Under the pieces are notes generated by a model, which was given only the letters and a program-made list of their open reading frames with translations, ran no database searches and was not told where the DNA came from. From assembly GCF_003999975.1 (NCBI RefSeq), contig NZ_RJAC01000028.1:30534-94533 (forward strand): DNA of 64,000 nucleotides. The letters run 5' to 3'. The stretch comes from Actinoplanes solisilvae. GTDB taxonomy: Bacteria > Actinomycetota > Actinomycetes > Mycobacteriales > Micromonosporaceae. The position numbers and the translations under genes were made by a program. Positions 40,032 through 48,577 of this stretch are shown here, one piece after another (positions within the stretch are counted from its first letter, which is position 1; each line of letters begins with the position of its first letter).

Positions 40032-40943
40032 ATGCCGCAATCTCTGAACCGTCGTCAGCTTCTCGGCGCCGCTGCCGCGGCCGGTGCCGCCGCGACCATC
40101 GCAGTGCCAGGCGCCGCCCAGGCGCACGGGTCCCACGGGCACTCGCCCAGCCGGGTTCCGCGCGACCAGATCAGCGTTCAGCTCTACACGCTGCGCAACC
40201 AGCTCAACATCAACCTCGAGACGAGCCTCGCCGAGCTCCGCCGCATCGGCTACACCCGGGTCGAGCACGCCGGCTTCGTCGGCCGCACGGCCGCCCAGTT
40301 CCGGGCCGCTCTCGACGCCGCCGGTCTGCGGGCCACCTCGGGCCACGTCGGCATCCCGCAGCCGTTCAACGCCAGCACCTGGGAGAAGGCCCTCCAGGAC
40401 GCGAACATCGTCGGCAACAAGTTCATCGTCCACCCGTTCTTCGGGCAGGGCGCCAACGGCGCGATCCGCGACCCCGCCGTCTACCGCGCGTTCGCGGCCG
40501 ACCTCAACACGGCCGGCAAGCTGGCCCGCCGGGCCGGGCTGCAGTTCGGCTACCACAACCACCACGCCGAGTTCTTCCGGCAGACCGGCACCAAGCTGAC
40601 CGGAATGGACATTCTCTTCAACGAGACCGACAACCGGTACGTGCACTTCGAGGTCGACCTGTTCTGGGCCTTCCGCGGCGCCCACGACCCGGTCGATCTG
40701 ATCAAGGAGAACCGGGGCCGCATCAAGCAGGTGCACGTCAAGGACCTCGACATCAACGCGAGTTTCGCCGACGCCGGCGACGGCCTGATCGATTTCGGCC
40801 GCATCTTCGAGCACGCGAAGGAAGCCGGTCTCGTCGAGTACATCGTGGAGCGTGACGACGCGGGTTCACCGCCGCGGACGCCGGCCGACGCTCTCACCAC
40901 CGCCCAGCGCGCTTACACCTACCTGGAGGGGCTCCGATTCTGA
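40032..40943 (+). CDS. Tat-exported sugar phosphate isomerase/epimerase-like protein
   Basis: A 303-aa protein. A twin-arginine signal (NRRQLLGAAAAAGAAATIAV, cleavage near AQAHG) precedes a xylose-isomerase-like TIM barrel (ISVQLYTLRNQL, YTRVEHAGFVG, FGYHNHHAEF, HFEVDLFWAFRGA, IKQVHVKDLD). The Glu, His and Asp metal ligands of the family are visible in these motifs. Exported members occur beside secreted sugar oxidoreductases; the substrate is unknown. AAGGAGAG lies 7 bases before ATG 40032. Its TGA overlaps the ATG of the PQQ-type dehydrogenase gene (TGATG), showing coupling. Confidence 0.88.
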   Translation: MPQSLNRRQLLGAAAAAGAAATIAVPGAAQAHGSHGHSPSRVPRDQISVQLYTLRNQLNINLETSLAELRRIGYTRVEHAGFVGRTAAQFRAALDAAGLRATSGHVGIPQPFNASTWEKALQDANIVGNKFIVHPFFGQGANGAIRDPAVYRAFAADLNTAGKLARRAGLQFGYHNHHAEFFRQTGTKLTGMDILFNETDNRYVHFEVDLFWAFRGAHDPVDLIKENRGRIKQVHVKDLDINASFADAGDGLIDFGRIFEHAKEAGLVEYIVERDDAGSPPRTPADALTTAQRAYTYLEGLRF

Positions 40944-43018
40944 TGTTGCGCCGCCTCGCAACGCTGAGTGTCGCCGGTGTGGCCTTGATGGTCACCCCGT
41001 CCGTGGCTGTCGCCGGGGGCTCGTCCTCCGCCCCGCTGCCGCCGTCGTCCGACTTCCAGAAGGTCACCCTCAACGACTTCCCCGGCGAGCCGATCGCGCT
41101 CGCCGTGCTGCCCGACCGGCGGGTGCTGCACACCGCCCGCGGCGGCGAGGTCCGCATCCACGAGCCCTCCACCGGGCGCAACGTGCTGGCCGGCACCATC
41201 CCGGTCTACCTGCACGACGAGGAGGGCGTGCAGGGCGTCGCGATCGACCCCGACTTCAAGCACAACGGCTGGGTCTACATCTACTACTCGCCGCCGCTGG
41301 ACACCCCCAAGGACGACCCGCTCACCCCGCAGTTCAACGAGGGCGACGCGCCCGCCGAGGGCACGGCGGCCGACTTCGCCCGGTACAAGGGCCACCTGAC
41401 GCTGTCGCGGTTCAAGCTGGTCGGCAACACGCTGAAGCTGAACACCGAGCAGAAGATCATCGACGTGCCGACCGACCGCGGCCAGTGCTGCCACGTCGGC
41501 GGCAAGATCGACTTTGACAGCAAGGGCAACCTGCTGCTGTCGACCGGTGACGACAGCAACCCGTTCTTCTCCGACGGCTTCGTGCCGATCGACGAGCGAC
41601 CCAACCGCAACCCGGTCTTCGACGCCCAGCGCAGCTCGGCCAACACCAACGACCTGCGCGGCAAGCTGCTGCGCATCAGGGTGGGCAAGAACGGCGGCTA
41701 CACGGTCCCGTCGGGCAACCTCTTCAAGAAGGGGACCGCGAAGACCAAGCCCGAGATCTACGCGATGGGCCTGCGCAACCCGTTCCGGTTCACCGTCGAC
41801 CCGAACACCGACGTCGTCTACATGGCCGACTACTCGCCGGACGCGCGCAACGCGAACCCGGCGCGCGGCCCGGCCGGGCACGGCCGCTGGATGGCGATCG
41901 ACAAGCCGGCGAACTACGGCTGGCCGTACTGCGTGCAGCCGGACATGCCTTACATCGACTACGACTTCGCCACCGGGGTCTCGGGCGCGCCGTTCAACTG
42001 CGCCGCGCCGGTCAACGAGTCGCCCAACAACACCGGCCTGCGCAACCTCCCGCCGGTCGAGAAGTCCGAGATCGCCTACACCTACACCGCCAGCGCGCAG
42101 TTCCCCGAGCTGGGCACCGGTGGCATCGGCCCGATGGGCGGCCCGGCCTACGACTACGACAAGAGGTCCCGTTCGCCGTTCAAGTGGCCGGCCGCGTTCG
42201 ACGGCAAGCCGCTGTTCGCCGAATGGACCCGCGACTGGGTCAAGGCGCTCACGCTCGACCGCCGCAACCAGGTCACCAAGATCGAGGCGGCGCTCCCGGA
42301 GATCGTCTTCGACAACCCGATGGACCTCGAGTTCGGCCCCGACGGCGCGCTCTACGTCCTCGAGTACGGCGACGGCTACTTCGCCGAGAACCCGGACGCG
42401 CAGTTGGCCCGCATCGACTACGTGCGCGGCAACCGCACCCCGATCGTCAAGGCGGCGGGCACGCCGACCTCGGGCCAGGCACCGCTGACAGTCGCGTTCT
42501 CCAGCGCCGGCACCAGCGACCCCGACGGCGACCGGATCAGCTACGCGTGGGACTTCGACGCCGACGGCCGGGTCGACTCCCGTGCGGCGAACCCGACCTA
42601 CACGTACACCCAGAACGGCAACTACCGGGCCACGCTGAAGGTCACCGACAGTACCGGTCGCTCGGCATCGGCCGAGGTGAAGATCCCGGTCGGCACGGCG
42701 GCCCCGGTCGTCCGGTTCACCACCCCGCAGGCGGGCCAGCCGTTCGCCTTCGGTGACACGGTCAACTTCGAGGTAGTCGTCACCGACGACGCGCCCGTCG
42801 ACTGCTCCCGGGTCACCGTGACCTACGTCCTCGGTCACGACACCCACGGGCACCCACTGTCCACGGCGTCGGGTTGCACGGGCTCGATCGTCACGTTCCT
42901 CGACCCCGGTCACGCCGGCGCCGACAACCTGAACGCGGTGTTCGTGGCCTCCTACACCGACACGGGCTCCCCGGCCCAGACGGGCACGGCGACCGTCGTG
43001 CTCACCCCCACCAGCTGA
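40943..43018 (+). CDS. secreted PQQ-dependent sugar dehydrogenase-like protein with PKD domain
   Basis: A 691-aa exported protein. A Sec signal (MLRRLATLSVAGVALMVTPS) is followed by a six-bladed beta-propeller of the soluble glucose/sorbosone dehydrogenase type (about 35-490). It shows EEGVQGVAIDPDF, CCHVGGKIDFDSKGNLLLST, PEIYAMGLRNPFRFTVDP and MDLEFGPDGALYVLEYGDGY. A PKD domain (about 505-590, DPDGDRISYAWDFDADG) and a C-terminal beta domain (VRFTTPQAGQPFAFGD) follow. It probably oxidises a sugar or cleaves/binds polysaccharide outside the cell. It is co-translated with the exported isomerase-like protein just upstream. Confidence 0.9.
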   Translation: MLRRLATLSVAGVALMVTPSVAVAGGSSSAPLPPSSDFQKVTLNDFPGEPIALAVLPDRRVLHTARGGEVRIHEPSTGRNVLAGTIPVYLHDEEGVQGVAIDPDFKHNGWVYIYYSPPLDTPKDDPLTPQFNEGDAPAEGTAADFARYKGHLTLSRFKLVGNTLKLNTEQKIIDVPTDRGQCCHVGGKIDFDSKGNLLLSTGDDSNPFFSDGFVPIDERPNRNPVFDAQRSSANTNDLRGKLLRIRVGKNGGYTVPSGNLFKKGTAKTKPEIYAMGLRNPFRFTVDPNTDVVYMADYSPDARNANPARGPAGHGRWMAIDKPANYGWPYCVQPDMPYIDYDFATGVSGAPFNCAAPVNESPNNTGLRNLPPVEKSEIAYTYTASAQFPELGTGGIGPMGGPAYDYDKRSRSPFKWPAAFDGKPLFAEWTRDWVKALTLDRRNQVTKIEAALPEIVFDNPMDLEFGPDGALYVLEYGDGYFAENPDAQLARIDYVRGNRTPIVKAAGTPTSGQAPLTVAFSSAGTSDPDGDRISYAWDFDADGRVDSRAANPTYTYTQNGNYRATLKVTDSTGRSASAEVKIPVGTAAPVVRFTTPQAGQPFAFGDTVNFEVVVTDDAPVDCSRVTVTYVLGHDTHGHPLSTASGCTGSIVTFLDPGHAGADNLNAVFVASYTDTGSPAQTGTATVVLTPTS

Positions 43019-43033
43019 CACAAGTACCACGAC

Positions 43034-43065
43034 CGCCGGCCGGATCCCTCGGGGTCCGGCCGGCG
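43034..43065 (+). terminator. terminator hairpin
   Basis: CGCCGGCCGGA (43034-43044) pairs perfectly with 43055-43065 around a 10-base loop, 15 bp after the sugar-dehydrogenase stop. It separates that operon from the phosphate-transporter operon. Confidence 0.85.
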
Positions 43066-43142
43066 CCGTAATGGCACCGGAACACCGCTCTGTTACGGAA
43101 CGCACCGTGTCAGCGGCACTCCGGGCCGGGAACAGTTGCCGG

Positions 43143-44342
43143 GTGACAGAGACGACGGTCATTCTGGCGCTGGTGGTGATCACGGCCCTCGGGTTCGACT
43201 TCACCAACGGGTTCCACGACACGGCGAACGCGATGGCCACCTCCATCGCCACCAAGGCATTGAGACCGCGTACGGCAGTCGCCCTCTCCGGCGCCCTCAA
43301 CCTGGCCGGCGCTTTCCTGTCGGTCGAGGTCGCCCTCACGGTCACCAACGCGGTCGTGCGCATCAAGAACGCGAACGGCACCCCCAAGGCGTCGCTCACC
43401 GCCGACGGGGGCGAGGCGCTGCTGCTGATCGTGCTGGCCGTGCTGGTCGGCGGGGTCGTCTGGAACCTGCTGACCTGGCTGCTCGGCCTGCCGTCGAGTT
43501 CGTCGCACGCGCTGTTCGGCGGCCTGATCGGGGCGACCGTGGCCGGGCTGGGCTGGTCGGGCGTCAACTGGAACGGCGACGGCTCGAAGCTCGACGGCGT
43601 GATCGGCAAGGTCATCCTGCCGGCCGTGCTGTCCCCGGTGATCGCGGCGATCGTCGCCACGGCCGGCACCTGGCTGATCTACCGCGTCGTCCGGGGCGTC
43701 GCCCAGCGCTTCACCGACACGGGGTTCCGGTGGGGGCAGATCGGCAGCGCCTCGCTGGTGTCGCTGGCCCACGGCACGAACGACGCGCAGAAGACGATGG
43801 GTGTCATCACCCTCGCGCTGATCGCGGCGGGGGACTGGCACAGCACCAGCAGCATTCCGTGGTGGGTGAAGGTGGCCTGCGCGCTCTCGATCTCGCTGGG
43901 CACCTACCTCGGCGGGTGGCGGATCATCCGTACGCTCGGCAAGGGCCTGGTCGAGATCGCGCCGCCCCAGGGCATGGCGGCCGAGTCGTCCTCGGCGGCG
44001 GTCATCCTCGCGTCCAGCCACCTCGGGTTCGCGTTGTCGACGACCCATGTCGCCACCGGCTCGATCCTCGGCTCGGGTCTGGGCAAACCCGGGGCCCTCG
44101 TACGGTGGAGGGTCGCCGGCCGGATGGCCACCGCGTGGGTCATCACGCTGCCCAGCGCCGCGCTCGTCGGTGCCGCGACGTGGTATCTCGCGCATCTCGT
44201 CGGCGGCCTCGCGGGTGCGGCCGTCATCGTCGCGCTGCTGGTGGCGATCGCGGCCCTCATGTACGGGCGCTCGCGCCGGACGCCGGTCGATCGCACCAAC
44301 GTGAACGATGATTGGCACGAGACGCAGCGGGAGGGCGTATGA
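43143..44342 (+). CDS. pit: PiT-family inorganic phosphate transporter (copy 1)
   Basis: A 399-aa low-affinity phosphate permease with about ten membrane helices. Both PiT signatures are present: FDFTNGFHDTANAMATSIAT near the N-terminus and SLAHGTNDAQKTMGVITLAL in the second half, with the conserved GLPSSSSHALFGGL and LSTTHVATGSILGSG. It imports metal-phosphate coupled to protons. The GTG start lacks a strong ribosome site. It is followed by an overlapping small membrane-protein gene and a DUF3349 gene, the same order as pitA, Rv0544c and Rv0543c of Mycobacterium tuberculosis. A near-copy of the first two genes follows at 45.1-46.6 kb. Confidence 0.95.
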   Translation: MTETTVILALVVITALGFDFTNGFHDTANAMATSIATKALRPRTAVALSGALNLAGAFLSVEVALTVTNAVVRIKNANGTPKASLTADGGEALLLIVLAVLVGGVVWNLLTWLLGLPSSSSHALFGGLIGATVAGLGWSGVNWNGDGSKLDGVIGKVILPAVLSPVIAAIVATAGTWLIYRVVRGVAQRFTDTGFRWGQIGSASLVSLAHGTNDAQKTMGVITLALIAAGDWHSTSSIPWWVKVACALSISLGTYLGGWRIIRTLGKGLVEIAPPQGMAAESSSAAVILASSHLGFALSTTHVATGSILGSGLGKPGALVRWRVAGRMATAWVITLPSAALVGAATWYLAHLVGGLAGAAVIVALLVAIAALMYGRSRRTPVDRTNVNDDWHETQREGV

Positions 44343-44635
44343 GCAATCTGGGGTTCGCGCTCGCGGGCGCGTGGAAGGTGCTGGCCGCCGGGCTGGTCCT
44401 CGGCGCGGGGCTGCCCGTGGTGTTCGCGCTCGGCATCCGGGCCCTGGCGTTCGGCGCCGGAGGTGACGCGGAGGTGAACGGGTCGCGTCCGCACCGGATC
44501 GGCACGATCATGGCGTACGGGCTCTTCGTGATAGTTGTGCTCGGTGTGCTGCTCGGCCTCACGTTCATCGTGGCGAGCGGCTTCGGCAAGGCGATCAGCT
44601 TCGAGCACCTGTACCCGACCGTGATCGACAAGTAG
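44339..44635 (+). CDS. small membrane protein of the pit operon (copy 1)
   Basis: A 98-aa protein with two transmembrane helices (VLAAGLVLGAGLPVVFALGI and GLFVIVVLGVLLGLTFIVAS) and a short charged loop between them. ATG 44339 overlaps the transporter stop (ATGA). It corresponds by position and character to the conserved membrane protein Rv0544c beside pitA in mycobacteria. Constant coupling to the transporter suggests a subunit or regulator of it; this is not demonstrated. Confidence 0.85.
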   Translation: MSNLGFALAGAWKVLAAGLVLGAGLPVVFALGIRALAFGAGGDAEVNGSRPHRIGTIMAYGLFVIVVLGVLLGLTFIVASGFGKAISFEHLYPTVIDK

Positions 44636-44642
44636 GGATTCC

Positions 44643-44960
44643 GTGACCGACAATCGTTCGAACTTCCTCGTTCGCGCCGTCGAGTGGCTGCGGGCCGGTT
44701 ACCCCACCGGCGTACCGCGTCAGGACTATGTCGCCCTGTTCGGCCTGCTCCGTCGCAAGTTGACCGAGGAGGAGGTTCGCAAGATCGCGTCGGATCTGGC
44801 CGAGCAGTCGCTGCAGAGCGCCGACCCGATCAACACGCAGGACATCGAGGCGATGATCAATGAATCGGTGCTCCAGGAGGCGACCCCGGAAGACGTCGTA
44901 CGGGTCTCGGCGCGGCTCGCGGCCGGCGGATGGCCCCTGGCCGACCCTCCGCTCGACTGA
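44643..44960 (+). CDS. DUF3349 domain protein
   Basis: A 105-aa soluble protein of the DUF3349 family (mycobacterial Rv0543c type), with its usual VEWLRAGYPTGVPRQDYVAL and FGLLRRKLTEEEVRKIASDL. It is a small helical protein of unknown function conserved beside pitA in actinobacteria. It begins 7 bp after the small membrane-protein gene, in the same operon, and is not duplicated in the second transporter module. Confidence 0.9.
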   Translation: MTDNRSNFLVRAVEWLRAGYPTGVPRQDYVALFGLLRRKLTEEEVRKIASDLAEQSLQSADPINTQDIEAMINESVLQEATPEDVVRVSARLAAGGWPLADPPLD

Positions 44961-45107
44961 CGGACGGTATTTTAGCTATGACGCTCCTCCCACGTAAGTT
45001 GAACATCGGGTAAACAATCCATGATCCCAGGGGTAACGAGCTCGAAATATCTAATTCACAGTAGCTGAACTCTTTTCGTCTGATCTTCCGTTAGCGACCC
45101 TGACGGA

Positions 45108-46337
45108 GTGACAGAAACATCGGTGATCCTGGCCCTGGTGGTGGTCACGGCCCTCGGCTTCGACTTCACCAACGGGTTCCACGACACGGCGAACGCGATG
45201 GCCACCTCCATCGCCACCCGCGCCCTCCGGCCCAAAACAGCCGTCGCGCTCTCCGGCATCCTCAACCTGATCGGTGCCTTCCTGTCGGTCGAGGTCGCCC
45301 TGACCGTCAGCAACGCGGTCGTCCGCATCCAGAACCCGGACGGCACTCCCAAGGAGTCGCTGACCGCGGACGGCGGGACGGCCCTGTTGCTGATCGTGCT
45401 GGCCGGCCTGATCGGCGGCATCGTCTGGAACCTGTTCACCTGGCTGCTGGGCCTGCCCTCCAGTTCGTCGCACGCGCTGTTCGGCGGCCTGGTCGGCGCC
45501 ACCATCGCGGGCCTCGGCTGGGCCGGGGTCAACTGGAACGGCAACGGCAGCAAGCTCGACGGGGTCGTCGGCAAGGTGATCCTCCCGGCGCTGATATCAC
45601 CGGTCATAGCCGGCGTGGTGGCCGCGGTCGGCACCTGGCTGATCTACAAGCTGACCGTCGGGGTCGCGCAGCGGTTCACCGAGAACGGGTTCCGCTGGGG
45701 CCAGATCGGCAGCGCCTCGCTCGTGTCGCTCGCGCACGGCACCAACGACGCGCAGAAGACGATGGGCGTCATCACGCTCGCGCTGATCGCGGCGGGCGAC
45801 TGGACCGACACCGGCAACATCCCGTTCTGGGTCAAGGCGTCCTGCGCGGTCGCCATCGCGCTCGGCACCTACCTCGGCGGCTGGCGCATCATCCGCACGC
45901 TCGGCAAGGGCCTGGTCGAGATCGCCCCGCCGCAGGGCATGGCGGCCGAGTCGTCGTCCGCGGCGGTCATCCTGGCGTCGAGCCACCTGGGCTTCGCGCT
46001 CTCCACGACCCACGTCGCGACCGGCTCGATCCTCGGCTCCGGCGTCGGCAAGCCCGGCGCCCAGGTGCGCTGGCGCGTGGCCGGCCGCATGGTCGCCGCA
46101 TGGCTGATCACGTTGCCCGCGGCCGCGGTCGTGGGCGCGCTGATGTGGTATCTCGGCAGCTTCGTCGGCGGCGTGGCCGGCGCCGTCGTCATCTTCGCGC
46201 TGCTGCTGGTGCTGGCCGGCGCGATGTGGCTGCGGTCCCGGGTCACCCCGGTCGACCACAACAACGTCAACGACGAGTGGGACGGGGAGCAGCCGGCCGA
46301 CGAGCCGCGCGTCCCGGCCGGGACGGGCGCGGCATGA
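45108..46337 (+). CDS. pit: PiT-family inorganic phosphate transporter (copy 2)
   Basis: A 409-aa paralogue of copy 1, nearly identical over long stretches (start, FDFTNGFHDTANAMATSIAT, GLPSSSSHALFGGL, SLAHGTNDAQKTMGVITLAL). Differences concentrate in loops and the C-terminus, which is longer and acidic (DEWDGEQPADEPRVPAGTG). The 147-bp upstream gap is AT-rich with TTCACAG-like elements (45055-45061) and differs from that of copy 1, so the two copies are likely controlled differently. GTG start. The module arose by tandem duplication. Confidence 0.95.
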   Translation: MTETSVILALVVVTALGFDFTNGFHDTANAMATSIATRALRPKTAVALSGILNLIGAFLSVEVALTVSNAVVRIQNPDGTPKESLTADGGTALLLIVLAGLIGGIVWNLFTWLLGLPSSSSHALFGGLVGATIAGLGWAGVNWNGNGSKLDGVVGKVILPALISPVIAGVVAAVGTWLIYKLTVGVAQRFTENGFRWGQIGSASLVSLAHGTNDAQKTMGVITLALIAAGDWTDTGNIPFWVKASCAVAIALGTYLGGWRIIRTLGKGLVEIAPPQGMAAESSSAAVILASSHLGFALSTTHVATGSILGSGVGKPGAQVRWRVAGRMVAAWLITLPAAAVVGALMWYLGSFVGGVAGAVVIFALLLVLAGAMWLRSRVTPVDHNNVNDEWDGEQPADEPRVPAGTGAA

Positions 46338-46630
46338 GCAACCTCGGATTCGCGCTCGAAGGCGCGTGGAAGGTGCTGGCGGCCGGGCTGATCCTCGGGG
46401 CCGGGCTGCCTGCCCTGTTCGCGCTCGGGATCCGGGCGCTGGCCTTCGGCGCGGGCGGCGACGCCGAGGTCAACGGCGGCCGGCCGCACCGCACCGGCAA
46501 GGTCATGGCGTACGCCCTGTTCGCGATCGTCATCCTCGGCGTGCTGCTCGGCATCACGTTCATCGTGGCGAGCGGCTTCGGCAAGACGATCAGCTTCGAA
46601 CACATCGTCCCGACGATCGTCGACAAGTAG
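46334..46630 (+). CDS. small membrane protein of the pit operon (copy 2)
   Basis: A 98-aa two-helix membrane protein, the paralogue of the protein at 44339 (shared MSNLGFAL-GAWKVLAAGL and SFEH-PT-DK ends). It overlaps the copy-2 transporter stop (ATGA). It is convergent with the SLOG gene, with only 3 bp between the stop codons, so no terminator fits between them. Confidence 0.87.
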   Translation: MSNLGFALEGAWKVLAAGLILGAGLPALFALGIRALAFGAGGDAEVNGGRPHRTGKVMAYALFAIVILGVLLGITFIVASGFGKTISFEHIVPTIVDK

Positions 46631-46633
46631 GGC

Positions 46634-47305
46634 TCACCCGGACAGCAACTCGTCGAGACCGGCCGCGACCCTGTCGCGGTCGGTGACGTCGACGACGCGG
46701 ACGAGGGGCGATCGGGCGATCGCCGCGGCGCGTTCGCCGGCGTGGGCGGCGATGCGGTCGGCGGCGCGGCCGGTGCCGGACAGGACCAGCACGGGGCGGC
46801 CCTCGGCGAGGCTGTGTTCGGCGTCGTTCAGGGTCAGTTCGCCGCCGTTGATCAGGACTGTGACGCTGGGGCGGCCGGCCGCGAGGGCCGTGGCCGCGGC
46901 GGCGAGGTAGGGCGCCTCGTCGCCCCACGCGCGGCCTTCGCGGGCCAGCACGAAGTGGGTGTGGTGCGGCTCGAGCGGGGCCGCGTCGGCGATGGGGTTG
47001 TGCGTGTGGCCCGGGTAGGTGACCGTGTCGAGGGCGGCCACGCCGACCAGTGGGAAGCCTTCGGCCGCCCGGCCCAGCAGGCGCATGACGCCGCTGTCGG
47101 TGCCGCCGTCGACGGCGGCCGCGGCGTGGGCGCGTACGGCCGGGGCGATCACGTCGGTGAGGACGGCGCCGGATGACGCCGAGCCGGTCAGGCCGCCCGC
47201 GCCGCCGACCAGCACGAGCACCGGGCGTGGGGCACCGAGGCCCAGGGCGGCCACAGCGGCGGGAACGCCGTCGACGGAGTCGACGAAGACGGCCCGCCCC
47301 AGCAT
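46634..47305 (-). CDS. LSDAT/SLOG-domain protein (TRPM-associated type)
   Basis: A 223-aa protein made of one SLOG Rossmann-like domain of the prokaryotic LSDAT kind, related to the ligand-sensing N-terminal region of TRPM channels. Characteristic pieces are VLVLVGGAGGLTG, AAVDGGTDSGVMRLLGRA, FPLVGVAALDTVTYPGHTHN, LEPHHTHFVLAREGRAWGDE and the late ATALAAGRPSVTVLINGG. SLOG domains bind nucleotides or NAD-derived signals. Free-standing bacterial examples have no settled role. No channel or effector gene is adjacent. Confidence 0.82.
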   Translation of the reverse strand: MLGRAVFVDSVDGVPAAVAALGLGAPRPVLVLVGGAGGLTGSASSGAVLTDVIAPAVRAHAAAAVDGGTDSGVMRLLGRAAEGFPLVGVAALDTVTYPGHTHNPIADAAPLEPHHTHFVLAREGRAWGDEAPYLAAAATALAAGRPSVTVLINGGELTLNDAEHSLAEGRPVLVLSGTGRAADRIAAHAGERAAAIARSPLVRVVDVTDRDRVAAGLDELLSG

Positions 47306-47363
47306 GAACGTTGACCCTACTGGACGGTGGCCGCGCCGGACGGTGACGCGGCCACCGCGATGA

Positions 47364-48455
47364 TCAGCCGGCGAGGGTGCGGGAGAGCACGCCGATGTCG
47401 GGCTGGTCGGTGAAGAGTCCGTCGATGCCGGTCTTCAGGAACGTGATCTGCTCGTCGATGGCCCGGCCGTAGGCGTTCGGGTCGGTGCCCACCCGGTAGT
47501 CGGCCGGCAGGAACTGGTTCTCGGCCCGGAACGTGTACGGGATGACCTTGAGCCCGGCCGCGTGGGCGTCGCGCACCAGCGTGGTCGGCGTGCCCAGGGT
47601 CGCGTCGGCGTTGCGCGGGATGACCTGGCTCTTGTCGGGGCCGATGCCGTCGACGAAGAACGACAGCTCCTTGAGCCCGGCCGGGGTCAGCCACTGGGCG
47701 TACGACCTGGGGTCGTTGAACGGGTTGCCCGCGGCGCTGGTCAGGAAGACCAGGTTGACCTTCACCCGGTACTGCTGGTGCAGCATCTTCAGGTTGGCCG
47801 CCTCGAAGCTCTGGATCCACACCCGGGCGCCGCGCTTGTCGAGGTGGTTGCGGCGCAGGGTGTCGACCAGCGGGGTCTCGAGGTCGAGGCCGAGCCGGCG
47901 GAAGTAGGTGGGGTGCTTGGTCTCGGGGATGACGCCGATGTCGCGGCCCAGCTCCTTGGAGAGCTTGGCGCGCAGGTCGAGCACCTCCTGGAAGGTGGGC
48001 ACCTTGAACAGGCCGTTGTAGAGGGTGTTCTCCTGGCGCACGGCGGGCAGCCGCTCGACCGCGCGCAGGGTCCTCAGCTCGGCCAGGGTGAAGTCCTCGG
48101 TGAACCAGCCGGTGACGCTGACGCCGTCGAGCAGCACCGTCTTCCTGCGGGCGGCGAACTCGGGCCGGTTCGCCACGTCGGTGGTGCCGCCGATCTCGGG
48201 TTCGTGCCGCGCGACCAGCACGTGGTCCTTCGTGGCGACCAGGTCGGGCTCGATGTAGTCGGCGCCCATGCGAGCGGCCAGCTCGTACGACGCGAGGGTG
48301 TGCTCCGGCCGGTAGCCCGAGGCGCCCCGGTGCCCGAACACCTCGGGCTCCTTGCGACCCGGATGCGCGAGCGCGGGAGCGGCAACCGCCCCGGCCAGCG
48401 CGGGCGCGGTGGCGGCGACGGCGCCCAGGCGCAGCACCTGACGTCGGTCAGCCAC
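47364..48455 (-). CDS. glycerophosphodiester phosphodiesterase, Tat-exported
   Basis: A 363-aa enzyme with a twin-arginine signal (DRRQVLRLGAVAATAPALAG, ending ALA). The GDPD barrel has His42 (FGHRGASGYRPEHT), Glu69 and Asp71 (YIEPDLVATKDH) and the later PETKHPTYFRR, VWIQSFEAANL and the C-terminal IDGLFTDQPD. It hydrolyses glycerophosphodiesters or teichoic-acid-type polymers to glycerol-3-phosphate outside the membrane, a phosphate-scavenging role. That would suit the nearby phosphate transporters. GTG 48455 has GTGGAGG upstream. Confidence 0.93.
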   Translation of the reverse strand: MADRRQVLRLGAVAATAPALAGAVAAPALAHPGRKEPEVFGHRGASGYRPEHTLASYELAARMGADYIEPDLVATKDHVLVARHEPEIGGTTDVANRPEFAARRKTVLLDGVSVTGWFTEDFTLAELRTLRAVERLPAVRQENTLYNGLFKVPTFQEVLDLRAKLSKELGRDIGVIPETKHPTYFRRLGLDLETPLVDTLRRNHLDKRGARVWIQSFEAANLKMLHQQYRVKVNLVFLTSAAGNPFNDPRSYAQWLTPAGLKELSFFVDGIGPDKSQVIPRNADATLGTPTTLVRDAHAAGLKVIPYTFRAENQFLPADYRVGTDPNAYGRAIDEQITFLKTGIDGLFTDQPDIGVLSRTLAG

Positions 48456-48577
48456 GTGATCCTCCACGGGACTCGCCCGGCGTCCGTCGCCGGTGGTCCC
48501 GGGCAAGAGTCGAAGCGACGCAGCCGTCCGCGAGGCGACCTCGACGTAGCGATCAAGAGAACGACGCGATAAGCGTT

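Noticed and set aside
40919..43669. A 916-codon minus-strand frame opposite the PQQ-type dehydrogenase and first phosphate transporter.
   Set aside because: It crosses three well-supported plus-strand genes and has shadow composition only.
45046..45075. A PhoP box upstream of the second phosphate transporter (TTCACAG and CTGAAC elements).
   Set aside because: Spacing does not give clear 11-bp direct repeats and no equivalent stands before copy 1; too weak to list.
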